Part shown: positions 19,581 to 29,546 of the stretch, piece by piece
Layout of the letters: each line of letters begins with the position of its first letter
How positions within the stretch are numbered: position 1 is the stretch's first letter
Origin: Nymphaea colorata
Lineage: Eukaryota > Streptophyta > Magnoliopsida > Nymphaeales > Nymphaeaceae
NCBI RefSeq assembly: GCF_008831285.2
Contig: NW_022205278.1
Span: 1 to 29,546 of the forward strand
Length of the DNA: 29,546 nucleotides
Direction of reading: 5' to 3'
The notes under the pieces: model-generated
Databases searched by the model: none
What the model was told of the DNA's origin: nothing
What the model saw: only the letters and a program-made list of their open reading frames with translations
Made by a program: the position numbers and the translations under genes

Positions 19581-20741
19581 TCAGAGTCTGATGCTCTTTG
19601 GCCTTCCTACTTTCTTCAGGTCTGCGAGAAGATCGGGATGCCTCGCCTCTCTGAAGTTGTAGTCCCACACTCCGTAGGTTTCGTCTTGCTGGTCGTCGCA
19701 TTTGTAGCCGTCTAGGCACCAGTAGGTCCAGTCGAGATCAAGCTACTTGAGAAGCCGGATGAAGTAAATCCACGATGTATCTCTTTGGTTGTTGCCAAAC
19801 TATCCCACTAAAAAGGGCACGCCTTGCCCTCTCACAAAAAGTTGCTCATTGAATATCTTCTCCCTGAACCAATCCTCGCTCATAATGCTCCAAATGAGAT
19901 CGGGCCCCCACGAAAAACCGTAGAAATGGCCACTGTATACCAGTTTGTTTGGGACGTTGAGCCGCACTGGATGCTCGTGGATGCCGGTTAGGTCGAGCTG
20001 GTAGTTGATTCCGCCCACAATGATGAGCCAGTGTGGAGCGACTGCCAAGATGCTGTTTCCCACTGTTTCGGCTGCCTTCCTCCAGTCCGTGCTCGAGTCG
20101 TCGCCCCAGGTGGGCGATCCCATGTGAGACTTCCTCACTTCGTTGCGCAAGTCTATCCCGATCACTCGGGGATTGTCCTTGTAGCGGCGAGCCAAGTCGA
20201 TCAAGCATTTGAAAAAGTCGCCCTCAGAGTATTTTTCGTTGAACCAAAGCCCATCTCCATCGCTGTTAGAGCAACACCACTGGGAAACGCTCGTGTGGTT
20301 GTTTAAGTACACCATAAGTCCCTCGTCGGTGAGTGCGCGCACAGTCTCATCGAATATCTCCGTGGCGGTCCTTCCGTAGAGATCTGGATTGTCCTTGATT
20401 AGGCTTCTATCGATGAAGTTGTTGTCTCGGAACTGTTGGAGCGAGAAGGTGAGCCTGACGCAGTTCATGCCGAACTTATCGCGAATATCCCTGCACAGCT
20501 ATCTCAGTGGCCGTCTATCCAGCCCGCCTACGCAGTGCCTCTTGGCATGCCCACCTGACCAGTTGCCGCCAGCCAGTTTCACCCTCCTGCCAGTAGCATC
20601 AACGATCTTCATTCCGCTGGTGGAGAGGGGAAACTTGATGTCCTTCACGTCGAAGAGCGGTTCCTCAGCGGTGAACTCCTTGTGCAGGCGCAAATACTTG
20701 CCCATGTATTCCGGGTTCTTGTAGTGATTCTAATTCCCCAT
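19581..20741 (-). CDS. GH5 glycoside hydrolase (plant GH5_11-like)
   Basis: A retaining beta-glycosidase of the cellulase superfamily, about 386 residues, no introns. Landmarks: LNNHTSVSQWCCSN (family DNHVSKPGWCCSN), the acid/base Glu at residue 201 in GIDLRNEVR, HFYGFSWG (HxYGF), and the nucleophile segment VPFLVG-E-FGNNQRDTS, where residue 314 is encoded by TAG at 19800-19802. A second TAG (residue 333) sits on the Glu of ELDWDW-like ELDLDWTYW. These positions match the plant-type SEFGIDQRGTN block. No signal peptide is visible from the start at 20741 (MGNENHYKNPEY), so the enzyme may be cytosolic; substrate is not predictable. Stop TGA 19581-19583. Confidence 0.9.
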
Positions 20742-20810
20742 TCAAATATCAATTATTATGCATCAACTGCAAAAATTGCCCACCCTGTCACCAAAATAAG
20801 AAAATAGAAA

Positions 20811-21431
20811 TCAGTTCTTTGCCACTTTGCCCCCCCAACGCAGGTCGGTGACAAGCATGGGCAGCTACTTTAGCGGTCTCATATTTGCTTCAAATTGGCT
20901 GTAAGAATCGTCCTCATAATCGTATTCTCCCGCTTCGTTGAGGAACGAGAAACTGTTGAGAGCGCTTCCCTTTATCATATCGTGGAGGATGGTCGCTTTT
21001 TCTTGGTTGAAACTGCAGTCATTAACTTTTAAAGACATGTGCTTCAGGTTGCCCGACTTTAGCAGCTTTACCAACTTCTCATATATGGCCCTGTCGATGC
21101 TCTCAGCAGAGTAGGTGTATCGTTTCCACCGTTGGGATAGGAGGAGCAGGAAGGGGAAGAGGAGGAGCACTGCCAGCAATATGGTGCAGCAGTAGCAGCA
21201 TCTATCGAAAGGTTTCACCTCCAGTCCCCCCACGCTGATGCTAGAATCGACATAACTCATGGCCAGTTCATCGTTCATGCCCTCCAATTGCGCTTCCAGA
21301 TCCAGATAGCTGCCCTCGAAGCGAAACATGTGCTCGTGCATCTTGTGCTGCCGCTTTTCGGAGAAGTATCGGATGGGATTGGGCTAGAGGATGACTGCTT
21401 CGCTCAGGTTGTGGGAGTTCCTCGCGATCAT
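20811..21431 (-). CDS. Single-TM protein, unknown
   Basis: It has 206 residues, no introns. A Cys-rich hydrophobic helix (CCYCCTILLAVLLLFPFLLLLS, about residues 78-99) is followed by RWKR, so the C-terminal side is probably cytosolic by the positive-inside rule. The preceding part contains acidic stretches (LDLEAQLEGMNDELAMSYVD). The start at 21431 gives MIARNSHNLSEAVIL-E-PNPIRYFSEKR. Two TAG codons are read as Glu; the second, at 20863-20865, extends the C-terminus by 18 residues (LPMLVTDLRWGGKVAKN) to TGA 20811-20813. No family recognised. Confidence 0.7.
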
Positions 21432-21483
21432 GCCAAATCCGATATTATTATATGCCACCGATAAGGGAAAATTATTAAAATGA

Positions 21484-24400
21484 TCACTCGGCAAGACTCT
21501 TTGCCTGCTGCTTGAGGGCGGACAGGGCGTCATCCCCGCCCAGACTCATGCAAATCCCCACCATTTCCTTCAGGATGGGCGTGATTTCGGCCTTGCCCTC
21601 CTCTGCTACTTTGTTGATCATGTTGTAGACGTTCCTGCCGATCACTGCCTTCTTATCCCTGAAGCTCTCGGGCAGGATCTTCAGCAGTTTCACCAAGATG
21701 GATGCCTTGCTCCTCACTGGTCCGTAGAGGGCACCGTTGCAGAGGTGCTGGATTAGCATCCACTTCTCGATGTGTTATCCGATGAGGTCGAAAAGTTACA
21801 GTGCGCTTTCGCGTATCTATGGCTTCTGGGAGGCGAAGCAGCTGAACAATTCGTTGACGATCATGCTGAGGTTAGCCTAAATGAGGCGAGGGATCCTGGG
21901 AGCTACCTCTTTGAAGAGGTTGATGGCATTGGTGGAGACTTTGGAATTGGGATCGTTGAGCTGCTTGCTGATGAGGTCCATCACCTTCACTCCCATCTTG
22001 TGCTGCGAGATCTACTCGGGGAAGGCCTTGGCGATGTCCACCAGCTTGGTGAGGGTGTCCAAACGCACTTTCCACTCTCCAGCCTCGCATTTCTTCGTGA
22101 GGTCCTCCAGGGCATTGAACTACTAAGGAAAGTTGATTATTTTCTTCTTCTTTCGGGGAGAGACAGATGGAGGCTACACCACCTACTATGGCTATTTCGG
22201 TTTCTCCTTCTTGATCACGCTGACCAGCTGTATGGAGTCGTTTCTTTCAATCGATGAATCCTTTTTCTAAATGATTACTGAATCTTTTCTCTCCATGATG
22301 ATTGAGTCTCTCCTCTTCAGCTTGTCCAAAATTTAGGAGGGGATGAGTTTGTAGACCTTGCTGGTGATTTTTTCCTTATCAATTATATAGTTGAGGAGAG
22401 CCTTTGTCTTTTCCCTGATCTAGATGGCTCCTTAGCCCATAAAATTCACCAGAATCTGCACGATCCTCTCTATTTCCCTTTCGTATATCTTCGGAATCCT
22501 GATGATGACCTATAGGATGTAGACGATGTTTTGCTTGATGGGAAGAGAACGCGAGGAGTGGAAGTTGGTGAGCAGAGTGAGAACTTTGCTCTCGTTGGAG
22601 TTGGATGAAACTGAAATCAATGCCTTTTTCACCTACTATGAAATGAATGAGTTTGTATCCAAAGTTTTCCTCATCAATTTCCCAAAAATCATGTCTAGCT
22701 ATGAGTCCAGGGCCTTCCTTGTGGCATTCGACAGCTAGTTGATAGTAATCACTGCATTTTTGCTCAATGAGGACCTTAGGCTTTCCACATGCTTCATGAT
22801 ATCAGCTGCTAAGGACTTCACCATGACAACGTTCAGGAAGTCTGAGTGGTAGAGGATGATTCTTCGCAGTTTGATAAGCGAATCGTTGGCAGTTTGCCAG
22901 TCATCCGACTTAATGTCCAGCACAACATTCTTCAGCTACCTTTCAGGGTCTGTGAGTGGCCTTAGTCCCTCATTTTCGCTCGTGTAGTTGGTCAGCAGTT
23001 TAGACTAGAGAGTTTTCTGCAGTTTTTTCTTGTAGTTTTTGAGTGGTTTTTTCCTGACGCCCTCGGTGGGAGTCAAATTGCCTCTTTCCATGTCAGATAG
23101 ATTCTCATCGTCGTTGTGCAAGTTTCTTGTTGAAAATAGCTCAATACTCTACACGCGAGGATGCCTATTAAGGCTCTCGGTCTTCTTCTATTTGGTAAGA
23201 GAAACCGACTGCTTTTCCAAGAATGAAGATCCTCTGCTGATTGGCTTTGCCTCTATGGTTTTAGCGTATTTTTGTAGCGAAGATGATGTGGAGTTATTGG
23301 CTGAAGCTGAATAATATATATTTTACTTTTGTTCTTCTTGAGAGTGGGAAAAGCAACGCTTTTGGACTATTTGATCCTGCTTTCTGATTCAGAAGGATTG
23401 GGCGTTGCTCTGACAGCCTTCGTCTCTTTGCCTACTTTTTCGATGAACATTTCATAGTAGACTTGGTTGAGCTTGTTCATGAGGATGGACTTGATGTTGT
23501 CCACTTTCTGCGTCCTCACAGTGATCAGCACGAGCAGATCCAGCGTGCGGATCTTTATCTTGGTCTTGGAATCATCCATAAGAGGGCAAATCTACTCAAT
23601 CACCTTCTCGTAGGGGTAGTCAAGCACCTTTTACTCGTAGAGCCTTGTGAGGATGTTGAGAACCTCCTCGCGAAAACTGGAAAAATTGTTCTTTTTCAGT
23701 TGGTCGATGAGGGAATCGATCCATATGCGGTTATTGGTGGCTAGATACTCGCTCCTGACCAGTTTGGACACATTTTGGCGCAGAGCCACCTTGCTATCAT
23801 TGAGTTTCTCCAGCACCTGCGGGACGATGGCTTCCAGCTTGATCATGGGGATTTTGAGTATTTCCTCTATGATCTTTAGCGAAATGAAGGCAATCTTGAA
23901 GTTGGGGTCGGCCAGCAGTCTGATGAGGATAGGGACGAACATCTTCATAAGGGAATCGAGCTAAAGAGACTACTTGTAGAGCTCGAACTTTGCCTGCAGC
24001 TCCTATATCGCCTACAGCCTTATCTTCCAGTCCTTCTCGTTCTTCAAATCTTATAGTACCTTCTTGCCGAACACGTTTTCCACCTTTTACACCTTCGGAG
24101 GACTCACTGGTATGGTTAGAATGGAGTGGACTAGGCGAACAGGTGGCTAAGGGTGTTTTTCCTTCACTTATTTCTAAGGAGAAGCCTCCTTCTTCTTGTC
24201 CTCTTTGCTGGGAAATGGCGGAAGAATGCGTTCCTTTTCCTTGCTGGCAGCAGCTGCCTACTTTTCCTTGCTTTGCGCTAGAGCTTCGCTCTTCTTGATG
24301 AGAGCTTGGCTGGAGGTAGGTTCCTCCACTTTGGGCGTGAGCGCATTCCTCCTAATTTCTTCGATCCGGTCGATGATGGCCTGCTTGTTGATGGAATCCT

Positions 24401-25272
24401 GCCTGTTGAAGCCGACCTTTTCACTGCTGTTGCTGGGATGGGAGAAGTGATTCTTCTCGACGCTCTTGTGGCTTTCGGCAGGAGTGGCATTGAGGAGGGA
24501 TTTATGCGAGTGGCCCATCTTCTAGTGCGACTCTATCTTGATCTCAGTGAGGCTGCCCAGTTCCTTCTGAGACTAATAGAACAGCTTGTAGATGCTGTAG
24601 TAGGTGGGACTTAGCTTCTTTATGAAAGCCTTCAGTTCCTCCATCCTGCTCAACGTCAACAGGCACTGCTAAGCCGCCTTCTGCACGTAAGGGTTTTCAT
24701 CCTTTAGCTTCTGGAGTAGGATTTAGAATAATCGTTTAAACTAGGGCGAGGCCCAGTTGAGGTACTTGGTTTCAGTGATGACGATGGACTGGAAGGAGTT
24801 TATGCACTTCTGGCGCAGCTGAGGCTCAGGACTGCCGATTCCGTTGTCGATATAGAAGTTAATGACCTCGTCCAGGTGCTTGTAGGTCTTGACGAAGGCC
24901 AGGAGGCAGTAGTGGGAGGTTTTGCGGAGCTGTGGCTTGGGGTCTCCGAGGTTGACGACGACCTGTTTGAGCAATTTGGTGCGGATATAATACTAGATGT
25001 CCTTGGGATTGAGGTTGATGATTTCGAGGACCAGCATGGCAGCCAGCAGGTGAATCTCCTCCTGCATAGTCTCTTTTTACCTTCTGCTCGAACATGAGGT
25101 CCTGGAGGGCAAGGACGATGCGCTTGGCGTAGACGCTGAACTGTTTCTTGTCGTTGAGGACGAGGGTGTTGAAGCGCTTGAGGCTCTCGGATTTGGCGAT
25201 CATGTTGCCCTCGGTGAGAGATTTGAGCAGATATTCGTAATCGGAGGGATTAAAAGAGCTCGGCACGGACAT
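21484..25272 (-). CDS. Crescerin/TOGARAM-like TOG-array protein B
   Basis: About 1249 residues after a 19-nt and a 20-nt intron. Same plan as protein A: N-terminal TOG (SDYEYLLKSLTEGNMIAKSESLKRF), a Ser/Lys-rich linker (about 265-390), a second TOG opening with NEKDWKIRL-E-AI-E-ELQAKFE, a third with EGLRPLTDPER-E-LKNVVLD and SDDWQTANDSLIKLRRIILYHS, and a C-terminal TOG (EAGEWKVRLDTLTKLVDIAK, LNDPNSKVSTNAINLFKEVA). The TAG codons at 24012-24014 and 24003-24005 fall on the Glu residues of the DWKERLEAIEEL consensus. Compared with A it is more AT-rich and has many more TAR codons. Start ATG 25272; stop TGA 21484-21486. Role on ciliary microtubules is inferred from the family. Confidence 0.87.
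23307..23326 (-). other. 20-nt spliceosomal intron
   Basis: gtaaaatatatattattcag on the minus strand. Its removal restores the frame between PTLKKNK and the linker before TOG3. A15 present. Confidence 0.9.
25062..25080 (-). other. 19-nt spliceosomal intron
   Basis: gtaaaaagagactatgcag on the minus strand. Its removal gives DLMFEQKEEIHLLAAMLVL in frame. It has A at position 14, the same distance from the 3' end as A15 in the 20-mers. Endings 3 or 6 nt later also fit the frame but lack that A. Confidence 0.8.
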
Positions 25273-25403
25273 ATAAATTATTATTCACCTCACATTATAA
25301 CCCACTTCCTGCACCCGAATACCTATCCGTACCCATCAGAGACAGAGACGCAACCAGTTGACTGGGTTTTATAATCGGTCAGATCTAATTATTTATAATT
25401 CAG

Positions 25404-27125
25404 ATGTTTCGTAGATTTGCGCAGTTCCTGCAGAAGGCCCTTCCGCTCTCCGCGCTAACCGCCAGCTGCTACTTCTCCTTCTCCATCCCGCACATGGCCG
25501 CCCAGGAGGCTCCTCCGCGCTTCCTCCACTCCACCACGCACCTCTTCCGCAAGAGCCACCCGCGCATCAAGTTCGTCCGCGACCTCGCAGAGTACGTCGA
25601 GAAACTGCTGGTCAGGGAACGCTCCATCATCCTCTTCGAACTCACCGGCGACGCCTTCCTCGACCAGCAGGTCATCGGACTGGCGGAGGACTTCGTGAGC
25701 AACTACCAGGGCGGGATTAGCACGGACTTCGAGTTCATCTTCCTGGAGGAGAAGCACAGCCTGGCCAGCGAGGAGGACGAGGAGAACTACTTCATCCTCT
25801 ACGGCCCCAATGGCGAGAAACTGATCAACATCGACAACTACATCAATAAGAACAAGGCGAATCCGCATCTGAAGCTCAACAGCAGGCCGCTCATGAAGAG
25901 GATCACAGAAAGCCTCAACCTCTATCGCTAAGTGGGACTGTAGAACATACACGCGTAGCTGAACTCCATCGATAACAATAGCAACTACGTGGCACTGCTC
26001 ACCACTGCCGAGCAGGACTACAACACACTCCAAGCCAGGAAGGCATTGAAAGCATTCGAAAAACAGTACCAGGTGAAGGATAAAAATGTCAGCAAATTTG
26101 TCATCAAGGATCAACACACCAAACGCATACTCGGCCTCAATTCTAATAAGGGCAACAGTGGTAAAGCTATCCTGCTGGTTCCTGATAGCAGAAATCTAAG
26201 AAAGTAATTCAAGGAACAAGCGCAATTCTTTTCGATAAACGGGAGGAGGTTCGCACATGTCGACGCTTCCACTGTCAACCTGGATGAAGTCTTCGTGTTT
26301 CCTCCCGTCCAGAAGACCCTTCCCTTCACTGAACTAGTGATGAACGTATACATAAACCGAAACGTAAACAGCTAGCAAATCGAAGCCTCTCTCTTTGAGG
26401 AACTCTCCAAGCCTGAATACAAGCAGTACCACAAGGCCCTCTACTACACCTCCGACGTCGAGGAAGCTGCCATCTTCTACGAGAAAAACGACTATTCCAG
26501 CGAATGCCTCCAAGCCTATGAGAAGGATACCAAGCTCAGCAAGGAATTCATAAAGGACTTGCTCACCCACACATTCCAGTACGAGTTTCAGCTGAGCTCC
26601 AAACAGCCACTGGACGGCAACAGGCTCCAGCAGTGGCTCAAGGATTGCCAGCAGGGCAAGGTGGAGCAGCATTTCCAGACAGAAAAGCCTTCCAACGCAT
26701 GGGCACAGCAGATCACAGGGGAGGAGTACAAGAGCATTGTCAACTTGCCAACCGACAAGGTTATATACCACTACTCGCACCACTGCCACGGCTGCAAGAA
26801 GTTCGGCGGAAAGTTTGAAGAATTTGCCAAGAACAAGGCGAAGGGACACCCCAGCATCAGCTTCTACCGCATAAACAACGACAACAACAAGGCTGAAGGA
26901 GTGAGAAACTACAACTCCACCCCTATTTTCGTGTTCTACAAGAACGGCCTGCTCAATCCCTTCCTCTACAAAATGCCCATCTTCACCGAGCAGCTCTTCG
27001 ACGCCTTCCTCAAAATCACCTCATCAGTCAAGGTCTTCCCGCTGCAACCGCTGGAAAGCCACATAAAAGAGCACTCCAAGGCAGAGGGGCAAATAAAGCA
27101 ACTGCTGGAGGAACTAAAGATTTGA
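25404..27125 (+). CDS. Thioredoxin-fold protein, probably mitochondrial
   Basis: It has 573 residues, no introns; TAR codons are read as Glu. The N-terminus (MFRRFAQFLQKALPLSALTA) is basic and amphipathic, as in mitochondrial targeting signals. The C-terminal domain (about residues 450-545) is thioredoxin-like: VIYHYSHHCHGCKKFGGKFEEFAK holds a CHGC redox motif like the CxxC of PDI domains, followed by ISFYRINNDNNK and the cis-Pro segment NSTPIFVFYKNG. The two domains before it (ILFELTGDAFLDQQVIGLAE; KAILLVPDSRNLRK) may be redox-inactive thioredoxin folds as in PDI-type proteins, though this is weaker. It ends at TGA 27123-27125. An ER PDI without a KDEL signal is the alternative. Confidence 0.72.
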
Positions 27126-27224
27126 TCTCATGATCTTCACTATGAATATAAGGATGACATCACCATAGGCTTATAGAGGATCGCGAATATACAACGCTTG
27201 GCCGATTGTAATGATGCTTTTGCA

Positions 27225-29546
27225 ATGAATCATTATTGAAACCAATCACGCGCAACCAGACAACAACTTCCCAAACTCGCCTTCTCCTCTTTCTAATCAC
27301 CCTCGCCACCTTGCGCTCTGCTGCTGCACAGGACTTCTTCGTCTCGGCCTCCAACTCCGCATACAACCAGATGGCGAACTACACCATCGCCACCAAATTC
27401 GACGGAGTCTCAGGATACGATATCCCAGCCGGTTCCATACTGGTGGTGAGCTTCCCTCCCGAGTACAATCCCACTCTCCTCCAAAATAGGACCTTCGTCG
27501 GCGGAGTGCCAAGCGATAACTGTCCTGACCCATGCTCATCAGTCGGCATTTCTTTCCGGGGGAACAGCTTCGCCCTGTCTGGACTTTTCCCCTCGCTTAT
27601 CGCTGCCAGTGACTCGCCCTGGTACTTCAGCTATACCATCTTGAATATCCGAAACCCCGCCACGAACAACCCAAACTTTACGATTACCATATTCTTCAAC
27701 GGAAGCATTTACTATCCGCTTACGGGTCCTTCGCTGGTGGGTGGACCTTCTTTCGGTCCTCAGACAGTCAACTTCACTGCGCAGGTGCTTTACCCAACCA
27801 TTTACGCTGTTAGTCCCCTTCGGTTCAACATAACTCCCAGCAACATGATTGATAGCATGAGGATAAGCTTTCCAGCGTCAGGCAGGTGGTCGCTGGAGTC
27901 TCAGTCTATCAACGCAGTCATCTTAAATGCCACCTGCAGCAGCATCTCCAATCCCACCATCACTTGCAATTACTCATCACCTCATCTCAACGTTTTCAAT
28001 CTCTCCTACTACTCTCCTGGGACTCCCATCGATATCACCATCAGCTCAATAAACAACCCTTCAGCGCTCATCTCAGCAGGGCCCATTTCGCTATTTCTCT
28101 TCTCTGGGTCAAGAACAATGGAGCAGTGGCTTTCCTATTCGCTTTCCAACACTTCCTTCACGCCGGATGTGCTGAGGAGTCCCACAGCCTCCTACATCGA
28201 GCAGTCCAATACACTAATCATCGTGAAAATCACCTTCCAGTTCGCATAGAACAACGTGAATACGGATAGGATCTTCATCACCTTCCCCCCCTAGCTGGTG
28301 GTGCCTCTCTCCGCTACCTACAGAATCAGGATGGCCAACAAAAACGTCACTCCCACTGTTAACTTGACCACTTCCACCAATACCATTTTCCTCAATGTGA
28401 CCAGTAACACGACTTTCCAAAACACGGTGGAGATCAACGTGACCAACATTCCTCGGCCGAGAGAGTGCAGGAACACGTCTAACTTCCTCATGAGGACCTT
28501 CAGGAATGGATCTTTCCTGATGGATAATACTTCCTGCTGCCCAATCACGCTCCTGAACCGGCAGACCCTAGCCATTAATAGCATATATCTGTCGAGCAGC
28601 CAGCATCTGCAGTCAGGAGTAACCTACTATTTCAACTTCTCCACTAGGATAGTCAACCTAATCACCACTGACTCCATCCAAATCCTCTTCCCCCCAGAGT
28701 ATTCGTCCACAGTCACCCCCAATGCATCGGCTTCCATTTGCAGCAATGTCACCATCAACGGCACGACCTTCGCAAGCGTGGTGCCCACCTGCAGAGTCTT
28801 CACCAACTACATGCTGCTCTCCTCCTTCCTCAGCAGCAATCTCAGCGCGAGCTAAACCTTCGTCGTCAAAGTGGGCGGACTGACCAATCCCAGCTCCACC
28901 CCCACCACTGGCTTTGCCATCACCACGCTATCAGCCAACAACTACGTGCTGTAGCAAGCCCTCAACTACACCATTGCAATAAGTCCCAATACAATCAGCA
29001 ATTTCACCATATCTGCTTCTCCCAACCAAACCTGCGCCACTGATGCTCTATACACCTTCGCCTTTAACATCAACGCTCCTCTCAGCAACGGCTACTCAAT
29101 AGTCGTTTACTTCCCCGCAGACTTCACTTCTCTCAGCTACAACTTCCAGTGCAGAATCAACACAGTCATATACCAATGCTCTCGCAAAAACAGCACGTTC
29201 GGCACTTCATCTATTGCAGTGATCATCAGCATCAACGCCACCATCAACGCAACCATTTCTCTTACCATCAGTGGCGTCACCAATCCCATCTCGCAGGCCC
29301 CCACCGGCAGCTTTTCTATCAGCATCAGCGACACATCAGGCACGGTGGTTGAGTCCACCAGTGGAAGCTATCCCATCACTCTGGCCTCCACCAGCAGCTT
29401 CGCCCGCTTCATAGCCACTGCCACCAACTACTCTGCAGCGACCCTCTTCGCCTAGTCGGCAGTCCAGTCCTTCAACAGCAATACCAGCTCCATCTGGCTG
29501 ACCGCCGTCCTGCCCTACTCGCCCCTGCGCACTCCCGCCTCCCTCC
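27225..29546 (+). CDS. Large secreted surface protein with repeats (truncated)
   Basis: Open to the window's right edge with no TGA, at least 770 codons. A signal peptide (TRLLLFLITLATLRSAAAQ) is followed by a Ser/Thr/Asn-rich extracellular sequence with dozens of N-glycosylation sequons (NYT, NRT, NFT, NGS). Repeating units of about 210-380 residues carry a beta-strand motif: VVSFPPEYNPT, FITFPP-E-LVVP (TAG at 28292-28294), QILFPPEYSST and VVYFPADFTSL, with paired Cys nearby. The repeat itself shows that TAG stands for Glu. The start is unclear: the coding frame has no ATG after an upstream TGA, and ATG 27225 (MNHY) is in frame only if one base is missing near 27237 or a non-canonical intron is removed. 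Ciliates carry such giant repeat proteins on the cell surface; the function here is unknown. Confidence 0.75.

Noticed and set aside
158-29546. Widespread pseudogenes with many in-frame stops
   Set aside because: The TAG/TAA codons sit in otherwise conserved, strongly biased frames and match Glu in relatives. A reassigned code explains them; TGA is absent inside the genes.
1-29546. tRNA, rRNA, transposon or CRISPR features
   Set aside because: Spacers are too short or show no cloverleaf, repeat array, terminal inverted repeats or transposase-like protein.

Overview
The window reads as the end of a macronuclear chromosome from a ciliate, most likely a peritrich (Vorticella, Zoothamnium or Epistylis relatives). 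Base 1 starts in a perfect C4A2 telomere array, and genes start within about 75 bp of it. The right end of the window cuts through a gene. Genes are packed tightly on both strands. Coding DNA is GC-rich, and the short spacers and the bases just before start codons are AT-rich.

The genetic code is not standard. TGA is the only stop, and in-frame TAG and TAA are sense codons. Where a TAG falls on a conserved residue that residue is glutamate: the GH5 catalytic nucleophile, the ILELLK segment of class I histone deacetylase, the DWKxRLEAIEEL pattern of TOG domains, and the FPPE motif of a surface protein. This fits the peritrich nuclear code (UAR = Glu). Read with the standard code the same genes look broken into pieces.

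The second pervasive feature is tiny introns. Thirteen GT-AG introns of exactly 20 nt restore reading frames, several at positions fixed by homology (ITFG1, DRC8), and all thirteen have an A at intron position 15, a likely fixed branch point. One further intron is 19 nt with its A at the matching place, and a few GC-AG 20-mers are candidates. A handful of one-base frame breaks remain unexplained.

Layout: telomere (1-83); coiled-coil protein (+, 158-1928); charged hypothetical protein (-, 1965-3232); class I HDAC (-, 3393-4693); ITFG1/TIP-like FG-GAP membrane protein (+, 4852-6774); degenerate RecQ-like helicase (+, 6896-9055); NDP kinase (-, 9145-9600); DRC8/EFCAB2-like axonemal EF-hand protein (-, 9824-10424); crescerin/TOGARAM-like TOG-array protein A (-, 10544-14012); Myb/SANT-like protein (+, 14601-15293); possible small gene (-, 15414-15602); degenerate SDR-like membrane protein (+, 15901-16728); mitochondrial two-TM protein (+, 16771-17610); tail-anchored coiled coil (+, 17784-19545); GH5 glycosidase (-, 19581-20741); single-TM protein (-, 20811-21431); crescerin-like protein B (-, 21484-25272); mitochondrial thioredoxin-fold protein (+, 25404-27125); secreted repeat-rich surface protein (+, about 27225 to the window end).

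There is no operon logic. Three genes are ciliary by homology (DRC8 and two crescerin paralogues), and the two crescerins lie about 7.5 kb apart on the same strand. No tRNA, rRNA, transposon or CRISPR was recognised.
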